From positions 6,882,001-6,946,000 of the forward strand of contig NZ_CP114065.1 of the NCBI RefSeq assembly GCF_027627575.1: a stretch of 64,000 nt of DNA. The letters are read 5' to 3'. This DNA is from Kribbella sp. CA-293567. GTDB lineage: Bacteria; Actinomycetota; Actinomycetes; Propionibacteriales; Kribbellaceae. Under the pieces are notes generated by a model. It was not told the DNA's origin, made no database searches, and was given only the letters and a program-made list of their open reading frames with translations. Positions 25,755 to 33,351 of this stretch are shown piece after piece (the stretch's first letter is position 1; each line of letters begins with the position of its first letter). A program made the translations under genes and the position numbers.

Positions 25755-26558
25755 ATGCGTTGGTCTCGGAGTACGCTGATTGTTCGCAACGTGCTGACGG
25801 CCGTGGTCGTCACTGCGGTCGGGGGAACGGCGATCACCGCCTCGGCGGCGCCGCAGGTCAGTACGGCGGAGGTCGCGCCGGTGCCGTTCGAGGTCAGCGG
25901 CGAACTGCCGATCTACCCCAAGGCCCTGTGGAAGAACGGTTCCAGCGGTGTTGCCGTACGCAAGGTCGAGGCGCGCCTGATCCAGCTCAAGCTGCTCGAC
26001 AAGCGGTGGCTGGACAACTCGTACGGCACGATGACCCGGTCCGCGGTGAAGAAGTTCCAGACCTCACAGGGAATTCCGCCGCTCGGGTACGTCGACCAGA
26101 ACACCTGGACGAAGCTGTCCGCCGGAACCCGCGAGCCCACTCAGGCCGAGCTCTATCCGCCGGCCCCCGTGGTGAACGGTAAGAAGCTGGACCCGCGGTG
26201 CGCGACCGGCGTCGCGCTGTGCGTCGACAAGACCGACCGCAAGCTGCGATACGTGGTCGACGGCGTGGTGAAGATGCAGTTCGACGTCCGGTTCGGCGCC
26301 GAGAAGACGGCCACCCGCGAGGGCGGCTTCACGGTCGGCTGGAAGAACCGCAACCACGTCTCCAAGCTGTACGACTCACCGATGCCCTACGCGATGTTCT
26401 TCAGCGGCGGACAGGCGGTGCACTACTCCTCGGACTTCGCCGCCCGCGGCTACAACGGCGGATCGCACGGCTGTGTGAACGTCCGCGACCTGGCCAAGAT
26501 CAAGAGCCTCTTCGACCAGGTGAACGTCGGCGACAAGGTGATCGTCTACCGCTCGTAG
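25755..26558 (+). CDS. secreted L,D-transpeptidase with N-terminal peptidoglycan-binding domain
   Basis: A 267-residue protein. A signal peptide (1-33, ending TASAAP) is followed by a PG_binding_1 domain at about 50-125 (SGVAVRKVEARLIQLKLLD, TRSAVKKFQTSQGIPPLG, VDQNTWTKL) and a YkuD domain at 145-267. The active site is GGSHGCVNVRD with Cys240 and an upstream HYSSDF His. The last 80 residues are very similar to the preceding gene, so the pair arose by duplication. It probably cross-links or remodels peptidoglycan at the cell surface. A TAGGCT hexamer lies about 90 bp upstream and may be its promoter. Confidence 0.88.
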   Translation: MRWSRSTLIVRNVLTAVVVTAVGGTAITASAAPQVSTAEVAPVPFEVSGELPIYPKALWKNGSSGVAVRKVEARLIQLKLLDKRWLDNSYGTMTRSAVKKFQTSQGIPPLGYVDQNTWTKLSAGTREPTQAELYPPAPVVNGKKLDPRCATGVALCVDKTDRKLRYVVDGVVKMQFDVRFGAEKTATREGGFTVGWKNRNHVSKLYDSPMPYAMFFSGGQAVHYSSDFAARGYNGGSHGCVNVRDLAKIKSLFDQVNVGDKVIVYRS

Positions 26559-26565
26559 CTGCGCC

Positions 26566-26919
26566 TCAGAGCGGGCGCGGCCCCCGGCGACGGCGAATAC
26601 CCCAGCCACCGCCGCGCCCACGGCCGGACGCCGCCCGGAGCGCGGGACGGGCGTCCACCAGGTAGACAGCCGCGGCCACGATCCCGAACAGGCCGATGAA
26701 GCTCAGCCAGCTCTGGAAGATCTGCGACAGCGTGAAGGTGGCCAGGATCAGCACCCAGCCGGGCTTGGTCAGTTTGTCGGCGGCGACGTACACCGCCCGC
26801 GGCCGGAACGCCGCGTCGACCAAGGCGACCAGCTTCAGACCGAGCAGCGCCCACCAGATGACACCGATGGGATCACCGAACCCGGGAAACAGGTTCTGGA
26901 ACGTGGCGAGTGGGAGCAT
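26566..26919 (-). CDS. DUF2516 small membrane protein
   Basis: A 117-residue protein with three or four hydrophobic segments (PIGVIWWALLGLKLVALVDAAF, WVLILATFTLSQIFQSWLSF, IGLFGIVAAAVYLVDARPAL) and a basic Arg/Gly C-terminal tail. The length and the opening match DUF2516 proteins of actinobacteria (Rv0476 type). These proteins sit next to HbhA-like and XRE genes in mycobacteria, and the same order is kept here. Function unknown. Confidence 0.85.
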   Translation of the reverse strand: MLPLATFQNLFPGFGDPIGVIWWALLGLKLVALVDAAFRPRAVYVAADKLTKPGWVLILATFTLSQIFQSWLSFIGLFGIVAAAVYLVDARPALRAASGRGRGGGWGIRRRRGPRPL

Positions 26920-26934
26920 GCAACGAGCCTAACC

Positions 26935-26988
26935 CAGGCACGGGTGGCCGACGATCCGTCGAACCCGGATCGGGACCACCCGTGCCTG
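26935..26988. terminator. terminator downstream of the HbhA-like gene
   Basis: A perfect 13-bp inverted repeat, CAGGCACGGGTGG and CCACCCGTGCCTG, encloses a smaller CGATCCG/CGGATCG hairpin. It lies 20 bp after the HbhA-like stop and before the DUF2516 gene. Confidence 0.75.
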
Positions 26989-27008
26989 CGGAGCGGGAGG
27001 AACTACCC

Positions 27009-27563
27009 TCAGTCGCCGACCTTGGCGGCGGCGGTGCCGGCGGCCTTGGTGGCGCTCTTCGCGGTCTTGCGAGCGCTGGTGGCGGTCGCCTTCACGTTGC
27101 GCGAGGTGGTGCCGGCGGTCTTCTTCGCGGTGGTCCGGGTGGCCTTGGCCTTGCTCACCGTGGTCCGGGCCTGGGCGGCCAGGTCCTCGGTCGCCTTCTG
27201 GGTGCGGATCCGGGTGACCAGGTCCTTGCCCCGGCCGGCCAGGTCCTCGTAGGTCTCCTCGGCCTGGCCGAGCACGGTGGTCAGTCCGGCCTGGGCGACG
27301 GTCAGCCCGGCCTGCGCGACCGCCGGCAGCTCACGCAGCGTGGCCGGCACGGTCTTCGCGTTGGCGACCAGCGTCTCGAGACGCTCGCTCAGCTCGGCCT
27401 GACGCTTGCTCAGCTCGGTCTGCACGGTCGACTGCAGGGTCTTCTGGTCCAGCTTCGCGAACCGGGTGGTGACGTCGTCGCTGACGGCGCGGAACTTCTC
27501 CACGGCCAGGTCGCCGGCGCCGGCGATCGCGTACAGCGGGGTGACGGGGGTACGGGTTGCCAT
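27009..27563 (-). CDS. HbhA-like Lys/Ala-rich coiled-coil protein
   Basis: A 184-residue protein starting MATRTPVTPLYAIAGAGDLAVEKF, the start typical of heparin-binding hemagglutinin homologues. Residues 25-125 form a long helical coiled coil (TRFAKLDQKTLQSTVQ, QAELSERLETLV) and residues 130-184 are Lys/Ala/Thr repeats (KAKATRTTAKKTAGTT). In mycobacteria HbhA is a surface adhesin and lipid-droplet protein; in free-living actinobacteria the role is unclear. It overlaps the preceding XRE gene by one base and shares its direction, the conserved XRE / hbhA / DUF2516 order. Confidence 0.75.
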   Translation of the reverse strand: MATRTPVTPLYAIAGAGDLAVEKFRAVSDDVTTRFAKLDQKTLQSTVQTELSKRQAELSERLETLVANAKTVPATLRELPAVAQAGLTVAQAGLTTVLGQAEETYEDLAGRGKDLVTRIRTQKATEDLAAQARTTVSKAKATRTTAKKTAGTTSRNVKATATSARKTAKSATKAAGTAAAKVGD

Positions 27564-28114
27564 CAGGCATCTCCTCGTGAGGTTTTCAGCGGGGTCTTCG
27601 GGGTGCTGCTTTTTCGTGCAGGGGTTCTCGGGGTGCTGCTCTTTCGTGCAGGGGTCTTCTTAGTGGCGGCGGCCGCGGGGGCCGGTGCGGAGGCTGGTGG
27701 TGCGGTGGCTGGTCCGGGCTCGTCGGCGCCGTCGTCGCTCGCGTTCTCACGGACGAACGAGCCGTAGACGTCGAGCAGCACACGCTTCTGCCGCTCGTTC
27801 AGCGCGGGATCGAGCAGGACCGCGTCGACCACCCCCGGCGTACGCCGGGCGCCGTCCTCACTCTCGTCCGGATCGAGAATCCCGGCCCGCACGTAGAGCG
27901 TCTCCGCGGAGATCCGCAGCGCCTTCGCCAACTGCTGCAGCACATCCGCCGACGGCTTGCGCAGCCCACGCTCGATCTGACTCAGGTACGGATTCGAAAC
28001 CCCGGCCAGATCGGACAACTGCCGCAACGACAACTGCGCATGCCGACGCTGCTCGGCGAGGTACTCCCCCACCGATCCCACCGCACCAGCGGCTCGATCA
28101 CTCAGTCCGGCCAT
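27563..28114 (-). CDS. XRE-family helix-turn-helix regulator
   Basis: A 183-residue protein. The HTH is at about 17-72 (LAEQRRHAQLSLRQLSDLAGVSNPYLSQIERGLRKPSADVLQQLAKAL). The middle (RTPGVVDAVLLDPALNERQKRVLLDVYGSFV) matches the Rv0474-type regulators, and the C-terminus is a Pro/Ala/Lys tail with repeated TPARKSSTP. It precedes hbhA with a one-base overlap. A long inverted repeat directly before its start codon suggests autoregulation. Confidence 0.88.
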   Translation of the reverse strand: MAGLSDRAAGAVGSVGEYLAEQRRHAQLSLRQLSDLAGVSNPYLSQIERGLRKPSADVLQQLAKALRISAETLYVRAGILDPDESEDGARRTPGVVDAVLLDPALNERQKRVLLDVYGSFVRENASDDGADEPGPATAPPASAPAPAAAATKKTPARKSSTPRTPARKSSTPKTPLKTSRGDA

Positions 28115-28117
28115 ACG

Positions 28118-28159
28118 CCCATACTGCTAGCAGGTGCTTGCAATTGCAAGCAGTATGGG
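28118..28159. promoter_or_regulatory. nested palindromic operator before the XRE gene
   Basis: TGCTTGCAATTGCAAGCA (28135-28152) is a perfect 18-bp palindrome. Outer arms CCCATACTGCT (28118-28128) and AGCAGTATGGG (28149-28159) form a second inverted repeat that overlaps it. The element starts 3 bp upstream of the XRE start codon, so it probably covers the promoter. Confidence 0.55.
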
Positions 28160-28684
28160 CGTGAGGCCGATCACTACGGCGAGTGACGCTTCTGCTCGCT
28201 CGCCGGCTCCTCCGCCCCCGTCGGCTCCTCCGTCGCCTGCTCCCCACCCCCCAGCTCGGGAGCTCCTTCGTCGCCCCTCTTGCTGCCTCGGCCTGTGCAG
28301 GCGAACCAGCTTGCCAGGAAGGGTGAGCCGGTGCAGTAGTTGGGCGGTGAAGGGTGGCCGACCAACGTGCGGCTTGACCAGTGTGCGGCGGTCAGCCAAC
28401 GAGCGCGTGGCCGGTATGGGGCAGGTGCGCTGGTCGACCAAACGTGAGGTGGTCGACTGACGTGACGTGGAATGCAACGTCATTGGATGGGCTCGAGCGG
28501 TGCATGGGAAGAGACGCACACGGGCTCCCCGCATCACGGGCTTGCTGGCGTCAGCATCCAGACATCAGCGAGGTGGCGCCCAGCGCCACGAGCCCGCCGG
28601 CAGCAGGTCGCCGGTCGCGTTGGGCAGACCCGGCGCGACTGGCCCCAGCCAGATCGGCTGATCCCCCCCAACGCAGGCTTCCTC

Positions 28685-28947
28685 GCGTCAGCATCCAGAC
28701 GTCAGCGAGGTGGCGCCCAGCGCCACGAGCCCTCAACGCGCGGCCCCGCAAGAGCACGCAGATGCGCCCCCTGGCTTGGTCGGAACGAGAAGCGCCAACG
28801 GCGCATCCGACTTATGCGTGCACAACGACAGGCAGATATGCAGGCTGACACGACGCGCTGAGCGTGATCGGTGGTCAGCGAAGAGCTGAAACAGCTACTA
28901 CTGCCTGTCGCTCTGCACGCCGCAACCGTCCACCGAGCGGGTGCCTC
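28685..28947 (+). repeat. segmental duplication, unit A
   Basis: This stretch is repeated at 29069-29324 with a handful of transitions and a 9-bp insertion (CAACGGCGC) in unit A near 28796. It consists of one 48-bp hairpin repeat plus a block of about 150 bp (28801-28947) that is almost identical between the units. Confidence 0.8.
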
Positions 28948-29068
28948 GACGGACGGCCCTGCAGGAGCACGCAGATGCCCTCCTAGGCCTGATCGGCGCG
29001 AATCGCGGAAGCCACGGGTCACACCACCGGTCCGTGCAGACCGGTTGACCCGCAGCGCAGACTTCCCC

Positions 29069-29324
29069 GCGTCAGCATCCAGACGTCAGCGAGGTGGCGC
29101 CCAGCGCCACGAGCCCTCGACGGGCGGCCCCGCAAGAGCATGCAGATGCGCCCTCTGGCTTGGTCGAAACGAGAAGCGCATCCGACTTATGCGTGCACAA
29201 CGACAGGCAGATATGCAGGCTGACACGACGCGCTGAGCGTGATCGGTGGTCAGCGAAGAGCTGAAACAGCCACCACTGCCTGTCGCTCTGCACGCCGCAA
29301 CCGTCCACCGAGCGGGTTGCCTCG
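29069..29324 (+). repeat. segmental duplication, unit B
   Basis: Second copy of the unit at 28685-28947. The block starting at 29176 repeats 28801 onward with about four differences. Both copies contain the segment CTTATGCGTGCACAACGACA. Confidence 0.8.
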
Positions 29325-29635
29325 CGGACGATGGTGCATAAGCAAGCGCGGCACCACCAGACCAAGCAGATCGGCCGATCCCCCACACAGACCTGCCCGC
29401 GTCAGCGTCCAGACGCAAGCGAGGTGGCGCTCAGCGCCACGAGCCCTCGCCGAGCGGTCATGGATGAGCAGGCCCGGTATCACCGGTTCCAGCCAAATCG
29501 GTTGACCCCCAACACAAGCTTCCCCGCGTCAGCATTCAGGCATCAGCGAGGTGGCGCGCAGCGCCACGAGCCCTTGGCGGGCGGCTGTGGATGAACAGCC
29601 GCACCACCACCAACCAGCAGAGTTGCGCCGGAGGA

Positions 29636-30637
29636 TCAGGCGAAGGCCGCGGGGTGCGGCTGGACAGCACCGACCTCGATGCCGCCGCCGTAGAGCGGGG
29701 AGCGGGTCTGCTGGTCGATCACGTCGTTGCGGAGGCCGAGCTTCTGCAGGGTGGCGGCCATCACGACGGCGCGGGCGCGCGGGGTGCCGTCCTCGATCTT
29801 GACGGCCAGGCCGCAGCCGTCGGCGAGGCCGACCGCGTAGACGGATTCGGCGCCGGCCTTGCAGAAGAGGCCGGGGACGGCCTTCATCAGGGCGGACTCG
29901 TCGCGGCGGCTACCGCTGGCGTAGTCGGGGTGCTCGCGGAATGCCTTGGCGACGCGGCCTTCCAGGGTGTCGGCGGGCTCGGCGGCGAAGAGGCCGAAGG
30001 ACCGGGCCAGGCCCGAGAGAGTGATGGCGAGGATCGGGGCGCCGCAGCCGTCGACGGCGACGTGCGAGACCTTTTCGCCGGCCGAGTCCTCGACGGCGGT
30101 GCGGATCGCCTGCTGCAGGGGGTGTTCCGGGGAGCGGTAGTCGTCCCTACCCCAGACGGCGTCGGTGCTCTTCTCGCGGGACTCGTCGTGGTACGGCCAG
30201 TCGTTGACCACGCAGGTGGCGATCATCGCGGCGTGCTTGCCGGAGCAGTTCATCGTGACGGGGTCGAGGCCGTGGCCGGCACGCACCCACTCGTCGCGGG
30301 CCTGGTCGTCGATCGGGTACGCCGGGGGCGTCCGCAGCGCCGACTCGTCCAGGCCGACGGTCGCCAGGATCCGGCGTACGCCGTCGAGGTGGAACGCCTC
30401 ACCCGAGTGGGACGCCCCGGCCAGCGAGAGCAGCTCGCCGTCCAGGTCAAGGCCGCTGCGGAGCATGCCGAGCGCCTGCATCGGCTTGTTCGACGAGCGC
30501 GGGAACATCGGCTGGTCGATCACCCCGGCCGACCATTCGACGGAGCCGTCGGGGGCGGTCACCACCACGGAGCCGCGGTGGTGGCCCTCCACGAATCCGC
30601 TGCGGACGACGTCGGCCAGGATCACAGGTTCGGTCAC
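29636..30637 (-). CDS. asparaginase (thermolabile, PF06089 family)
   Basis: A 333-residue protein. The GTG at 30637 follows a TACAGT box by 6 nt; a longer frame with ATG at 30670 adds 11 residues. Family features include VVRSGFVEGHHRGSVVV, RSSNKPMQALGML, SLAGASHSGE, MNCSGKHAAMI and VDGCGAPILAITLSGLAR, which match the Rhizobium etli-type asparaginases that are unrelated to the classical type I/II enzymes. It hydrolyses L-asparagine to aspartate and ammonia in the cytoplasm. The gene stands at the edge of the repeat island and is divergent from nothing nearby. Confidence 0.88.
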   Translation of the reverse strand: MTEPVILADVVRSGFVEGHHRGSVVVTAPDGSVEWSAGVIDQPMFPRSSNKPMQALGMLRSGLDLDGELLSLAGASHSGEAFHLDGVRRILATVGLDESALRTPPAYPIDDQARDEWVRAGHGLDPVTMNCSGKHAAMIATCVVNDWPYHDESREKSTDAVWGRDDYRSPEHPLQQAIRTAVEDSAGEKVSHVAVDGCGAPILAITLSGLARSFGLFAAEPADTLEGRVAKAFREHPDYASGSRRDESALMKAVPGLFCKAGAESVYAVGLADGCGLAVKIEDGTPRARAVVMAATLQKLGLRNDVIDQQTRSPLYGGGIEVGAVQPHPAAFA

Positions 30638-30643
30638 GGCTGA

Positions 30644-30649
30644 ACTGTA
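30644..30649 (-). promoter_or_regulatory. -10 hexamer for the asparaginase gene (leaderless)
   Basis: TACAGT on the minus strand, followed by 6 nt and the GTG at 30637. Confidence 0.45.
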
Positions 30650-30695
30650 CGGCGCCGACGTCAGGGGCAAACAGCCACGTTGGAGATGATTCGGC

Positions 30696-31703
30696 TCACA
30701 GCCGGGCGCGCACGTGCAGCCCGACCTCGGGGTCGACCAGCAACTCCTGGGTCGCGGTGACCGTCGGCTGATCCTCCGCGACGACCTCTAGCACCGCTGC
30801 CGGGTCGACGTTGCGCTTGATCAGAGCCAGCGCGATCGGCCCGTACTCGTGGTGGCGCGCCGCCGAGCCGATGAAACCGACCTGCTTCTCGCCCACCCGC
30901 ACGGCGTACCCGTGGGCCGGCAGGTGGTCGACCGAACCGTCCAGCAGCAGCCGGACGAGCCGGCGAGGCGGGCGGCCCAGGTTGTGGACGCGGGCGACGG
31001 TCTCCTGACCCCGGTAGCACCCCTTGTCCAGGTGTACGCCGATGCCGAGCCAGCCGAGCTCGTTGGGGATCGCGCGCTCGTCCATGTCCAGCCCGAGCCG
31101 GGGTGCGCCCGCCTCGATCCGCAGAGCCTCGTAGGCCCAGATGCCGGCCGCGGGGCCTGCTTGCTCGGCGAAGGCCGGCAGATCTCCGCGAGGGAGGAAG
31201 AGTTCGTTCCCGCCCAGAGAGTCGGCTCCAGCTCTGACGATCGGCCCGGCGGGCTCCGCAGGCTGACCTGGGCGCCAGACAATGGCGTAGTCGGCGGTGA
31301 CATCGGCGATCTCGACACGGGACATGAAGACCATCTTCTGGAGCCACTCGACCAGAGCGGCCGCGGCGCCCGGCTCGGTGTGCACCCAGAAAGTCTCGCC
31401 GTCGTCGACGCCGTACATGGCGTGCTCGACGTGCCCGGTCGGGGACAGCAGGAGGGCGGTGGTCGACGTGCCCGGCTTCAGACCCTCGAAGTACTGGCTG
31501 GTGATCGCGTGCAGCCAGGTCAGGCGGTCCGGGCCGGTGATGGTGACCACGTCGCGGTTCGAGCGGTCGACGAAGCCCTTGCCCGCGACCAGGGCCCGCT
31601 GCTCGCGCAGATCGGAGCCGTAGTGCGCAGCGACGCCGGCGTCCAGGCCGTCTGCCTCCACGGCGGCCGGAAGGTCCAACAAGGGGCTACGCATCAGTGA
31701 CAT
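30696..31703 (-). CDS. ygfZ: folate-binding YgfZ/GcvT-fold protein
   Basis: A 335-residue protein of the tetrahydrofolate-dependent YgfZ family, which helps assembly or repair of iron-sulfur enzymes such as MiaB. The signature KGCYRGQETVAR is present, preceded by IPNELGWLGIGVHLD and followed by LGRPPRRLVRLLL. The N-terminal GcvT-like region has FVDRSNRDVVTITGPDRLTWLHAITSQ. The ATG at 31703 has a TACGCT box 6 nt upstream; an ATG 9 nt further in is also possible. It is transcribed towards the asparaginase gene with about 58 bp between them. Confidence 0.92.
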   Translation of the reverse strand: MSLMRSPLLDLPAAVEADGLDAGVAAHYGSDLREQRALVAGKGFVDRSNRDVVTITGPDRLTWLHAITSQYFEGLKPGTSTTALLLSPTGHVEHAMYGVDDGETFWVHTEPGAAAALVEWLQKMVFMSRVEIADVTADYAIVWRPGQPAEPAGPIVRAGADSLGGNELFLPRGDLPAFAEQAGPAAGIWAYEALRIEAGAPRLGLDMDERAIPNELGWLGIGVHLDKGCYRGQETVARVHNLGRPPRRLVRLLLDGSVDHLPAHGYAVRVGEKQVGFIGSAARHHEYGPIALALIKRNVDPAAVLEVVAEDQPTVTATQELLVDPEVGLHVRARL

Positions 31704-31709
31704 GTCACC

Positions 31710-31715
31710 AGCGTA
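31710..31715 (-). promoter_or_regulatory. -10 hexamer for ygfZ (leaderless)
   Basis: TACGCT on the minus strand, then 6 nt, then the ATG at 31703. Confidence 0.45.
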
Positions 31716-31759
31716 CGTCCACTGTCGGTAGACGAAATGTGCGCCGTCCCCGGACGGCA

Positions 31760-31804
31760 CGCTGCCCGTCAACTCCCGGACGGATCGGGAGCTGACGGGC
31801 AGCG
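31760..31804. terminator. terminator downstream of the dicarboxylate transporter gene
   Basis: CGCTGCCCGTCA-CTCCCG pairs with CGGGAG-TGACGGGCAGCG around GACGGAT; an 18-bp stem with one mismatch located 21 bp after the transporter stop. Confidence 0.85.
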
Positions 31805-31825
31805 TTGAGGGGTGGGACAGATGGT

Positions 31826-33220
31826 CTAGTGAGCCGGGCCGCCGGTGTTCAGTACGGCGCCGGGCGTCCGTGGTTCGTCCTCCGGGTGGGCGTCGCCCGC
31901 GTGGGTGTCACCGGCCGCGAAGGCCGCCTCGTCGAACGGATCCTCACCGGCGAAGACCTGGCGCGCCTGCTCCTTGTCGAACCCGCCGGTCCAGTGCCCG
32001 ACCAGAACCGTCGCGACCGCGTTGCCGGCGAAGTTCGTCAGCGCCCGTGCCTCGGACATGAACCGGTCGATGCCGACGATCAGGCCGACACCGTCGACCA
32101 GATCCGGCCGGTGCGACTGAAGACCGCCGGCCAGCGTCGCGAGCCCCGCGCCGGTGACGCCGGCCGCACCCTTCGAGGCGAGGATCATGAACGCCAGCAG
32201 GGAGACCTGCTGCCCGAGCGAGAACGGCTGGTCCATCGCCTCGGCGATGAACAGCGACGCCATCGTCAGGTAGATCGCGGTGCCGTCCAGGTTGAACGAG
32301 TAGCCGGTCGGAACGGTGATCCCGACGACGGACTTGTCGACACCGAGGTGTTCCATCTTGCCGATCAGCCGCGGCAGCGCGGTCTCCGACGACGAGGTCG
32401 ACACGATCAGCAGGAACTCACGGCCGAGGTACTTCAGCAACTGGAAGATCGACATCCCGGTGACCACCTTGAGGATGGCGCCCAGGATCACCACCACGAA
32501 GATCGCGCAGGTGAGGTAGAAGGCGAGCATGATCTTGCCCAGGCTCACCAGCGCGTCCGCACCGGTGGCCCCGACGACGGCGGCGATCGCACCGAACGCG
32601 CCGACCGGCGCGACCCACATGATCATCGCCAGCACCTTGAAGGCGAGCCGCTGGATGTGCCCGATCCCGTTCAGGATCGGCTGCCCCTTGCTGCCCATGG
32701 CCTGCAGCGCGAAGCCGACCAGCAGCGCGACGAACACGGTCTGCAGCACCTCACCCTCGGTCAGGGCGGACAGCAGCGTCTTCGGGATGATGCCGAGCAC
32801 GAAGTCGGCGGTGGTCTCGTGACCACCGGCCGCCTGGCTCTGACCGGTCTCCCGCAGCTTGTCGGTCAGGTTCAGGCCGGAACCGGGCTGCACCAGGTTG
32901 CCGACCACCAGGCCGATGGCGAGAGCGACCGTCGACATCACCAGGAAGTAGACCAGCGCGAGACCTCCGACCTTGCCGACGCTGGCGGCCTGCCGGACCG
33001 AGCCGATGCCGAGCACCAGAGTGCAGAAGATGATCGGGCTGATCATCATCTTGATCAGGTTCACGAAGCCGGTACCGAGCGGTTTCAGCTCGACCGCGAA
33101 GTTCGGGAAGAGAAACCCGACACCGATACCGAGCAGCACGGCGACGATGACGGCGATATAGAGGAAGTGGGTGCGGTCGTTGCGGACCGGCGTCGGTCGG
33201 GGTGTGGTGGGGCTCGCCAT
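31826..33220 (-). CDS. dctA: dicarboxylate/amino acid:cation symporter (DAACS family, DctA-like)
   Basis: A 464-residue transporter with about eight membrane helices and the re-entrant loops of the family: SSSETALPRLI (serine-rich hairpin 1), GYSFNLDGTAIYLTMASLFIAEAM with the NLDGT motif, and LASKGAAGVTGAGL. It probably takes up C4-dicarboxylates such as succinate, fumarate and malate with protons or sodium. The divergent two-component system next to it is of the type that controls such transporters. The C-terminal 50 residues form an acidic soluble tail rich in Ala, Asp and Glu, longer than in DctA of enterobacteria. Confidence 0.92.
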   Translation of the reverse strand: MASPTTPRPTPVRNDRTHFLYIAVIVAVLLGIGVGFLFPNFAVELKPLGTGFVNLIKMMISPIIFCTLVLGIGSVRQAASVGKVGGLALVYFLVMSTVALAIGLVVGNLVQPGSGLNLTDKLRETGQSQAAGGHETTADFVLGIIPKTLLSALTEGEVLQTVFVALLVGFALQAMGSKGQPILNGIGHIQRLAFKVLAMIMWVAPVGAFGAIAAVVGATGADALVSLGKIMLAFYLTCAIFVVVILGAILKVVTGMSIFQLLKYLGREFLLIVSTSSSETALPRLIGKMEHLGVDKSVVGITVPTGYSFNLDGTAIYLTMASLFIAEAMDQPFSLGQQVSLLAFMILASKGAAGVTGAGLATLAGGLQSHRPDLVDGVGLIVGIDRFMSEARALTNFAGNAVATVLVGHWTGGFDKEQARQVFAGEDPFDEAAFAAGDTHAGDAHPEDEPRTPGAVLNTGGPAH

Positions 33221-33351
33221 GGAGACTCCTGATTGGCCGGGCGGGCGGGGGGTTCTGAGTAACTGTGACGTGACGCACAGGACAACTGCGCATTTCGTTC
33301 ATATCGTTCGCTGCCCGTCCGGAAAGCGCGGCGCGCGGCACAATGGCTGGC

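Larger units (their letters stand above)
28160..29635. repeat. gene-poor repeat island with five 48-bp hairpin repeats
   Basis: No supported gene is present in about 1.5 kb. Five copies of a 48-bp repeat occur at 28548-28595, 28685-28732, 29069-29116, 29399-29446 and 29526-29573, all in the same orientation. Each contains GTGGCGC-nCA-GCGCCAC, a 7-bp hairpin whose first loop base varies while the stem is kept. Copies 2-5 also share about 35 bp upstream (ATCGG-tga-CCCC-AAC and GCTTCC). Spacers are 89, 336, 282 and 79 bp. Open frames in this area have no family features and differ between copies. Confidence 0.8.

Noticed and set aside
28472-29236. Open frames inside the repeat island as proteins
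   Set aside because: They span the hairpin repeats, end in a shared RAQRQADMQADTTR tail only because of the duplication, and changes between copies include Arg to Cys and Pro to Leu without sign of protein selection.
28548-29573. CRISPR array
   Set aside because: The repeats are 48 bp but spacers vary from 79 to 336 bp, two spacers contain a shared block, and no cas gene is near.
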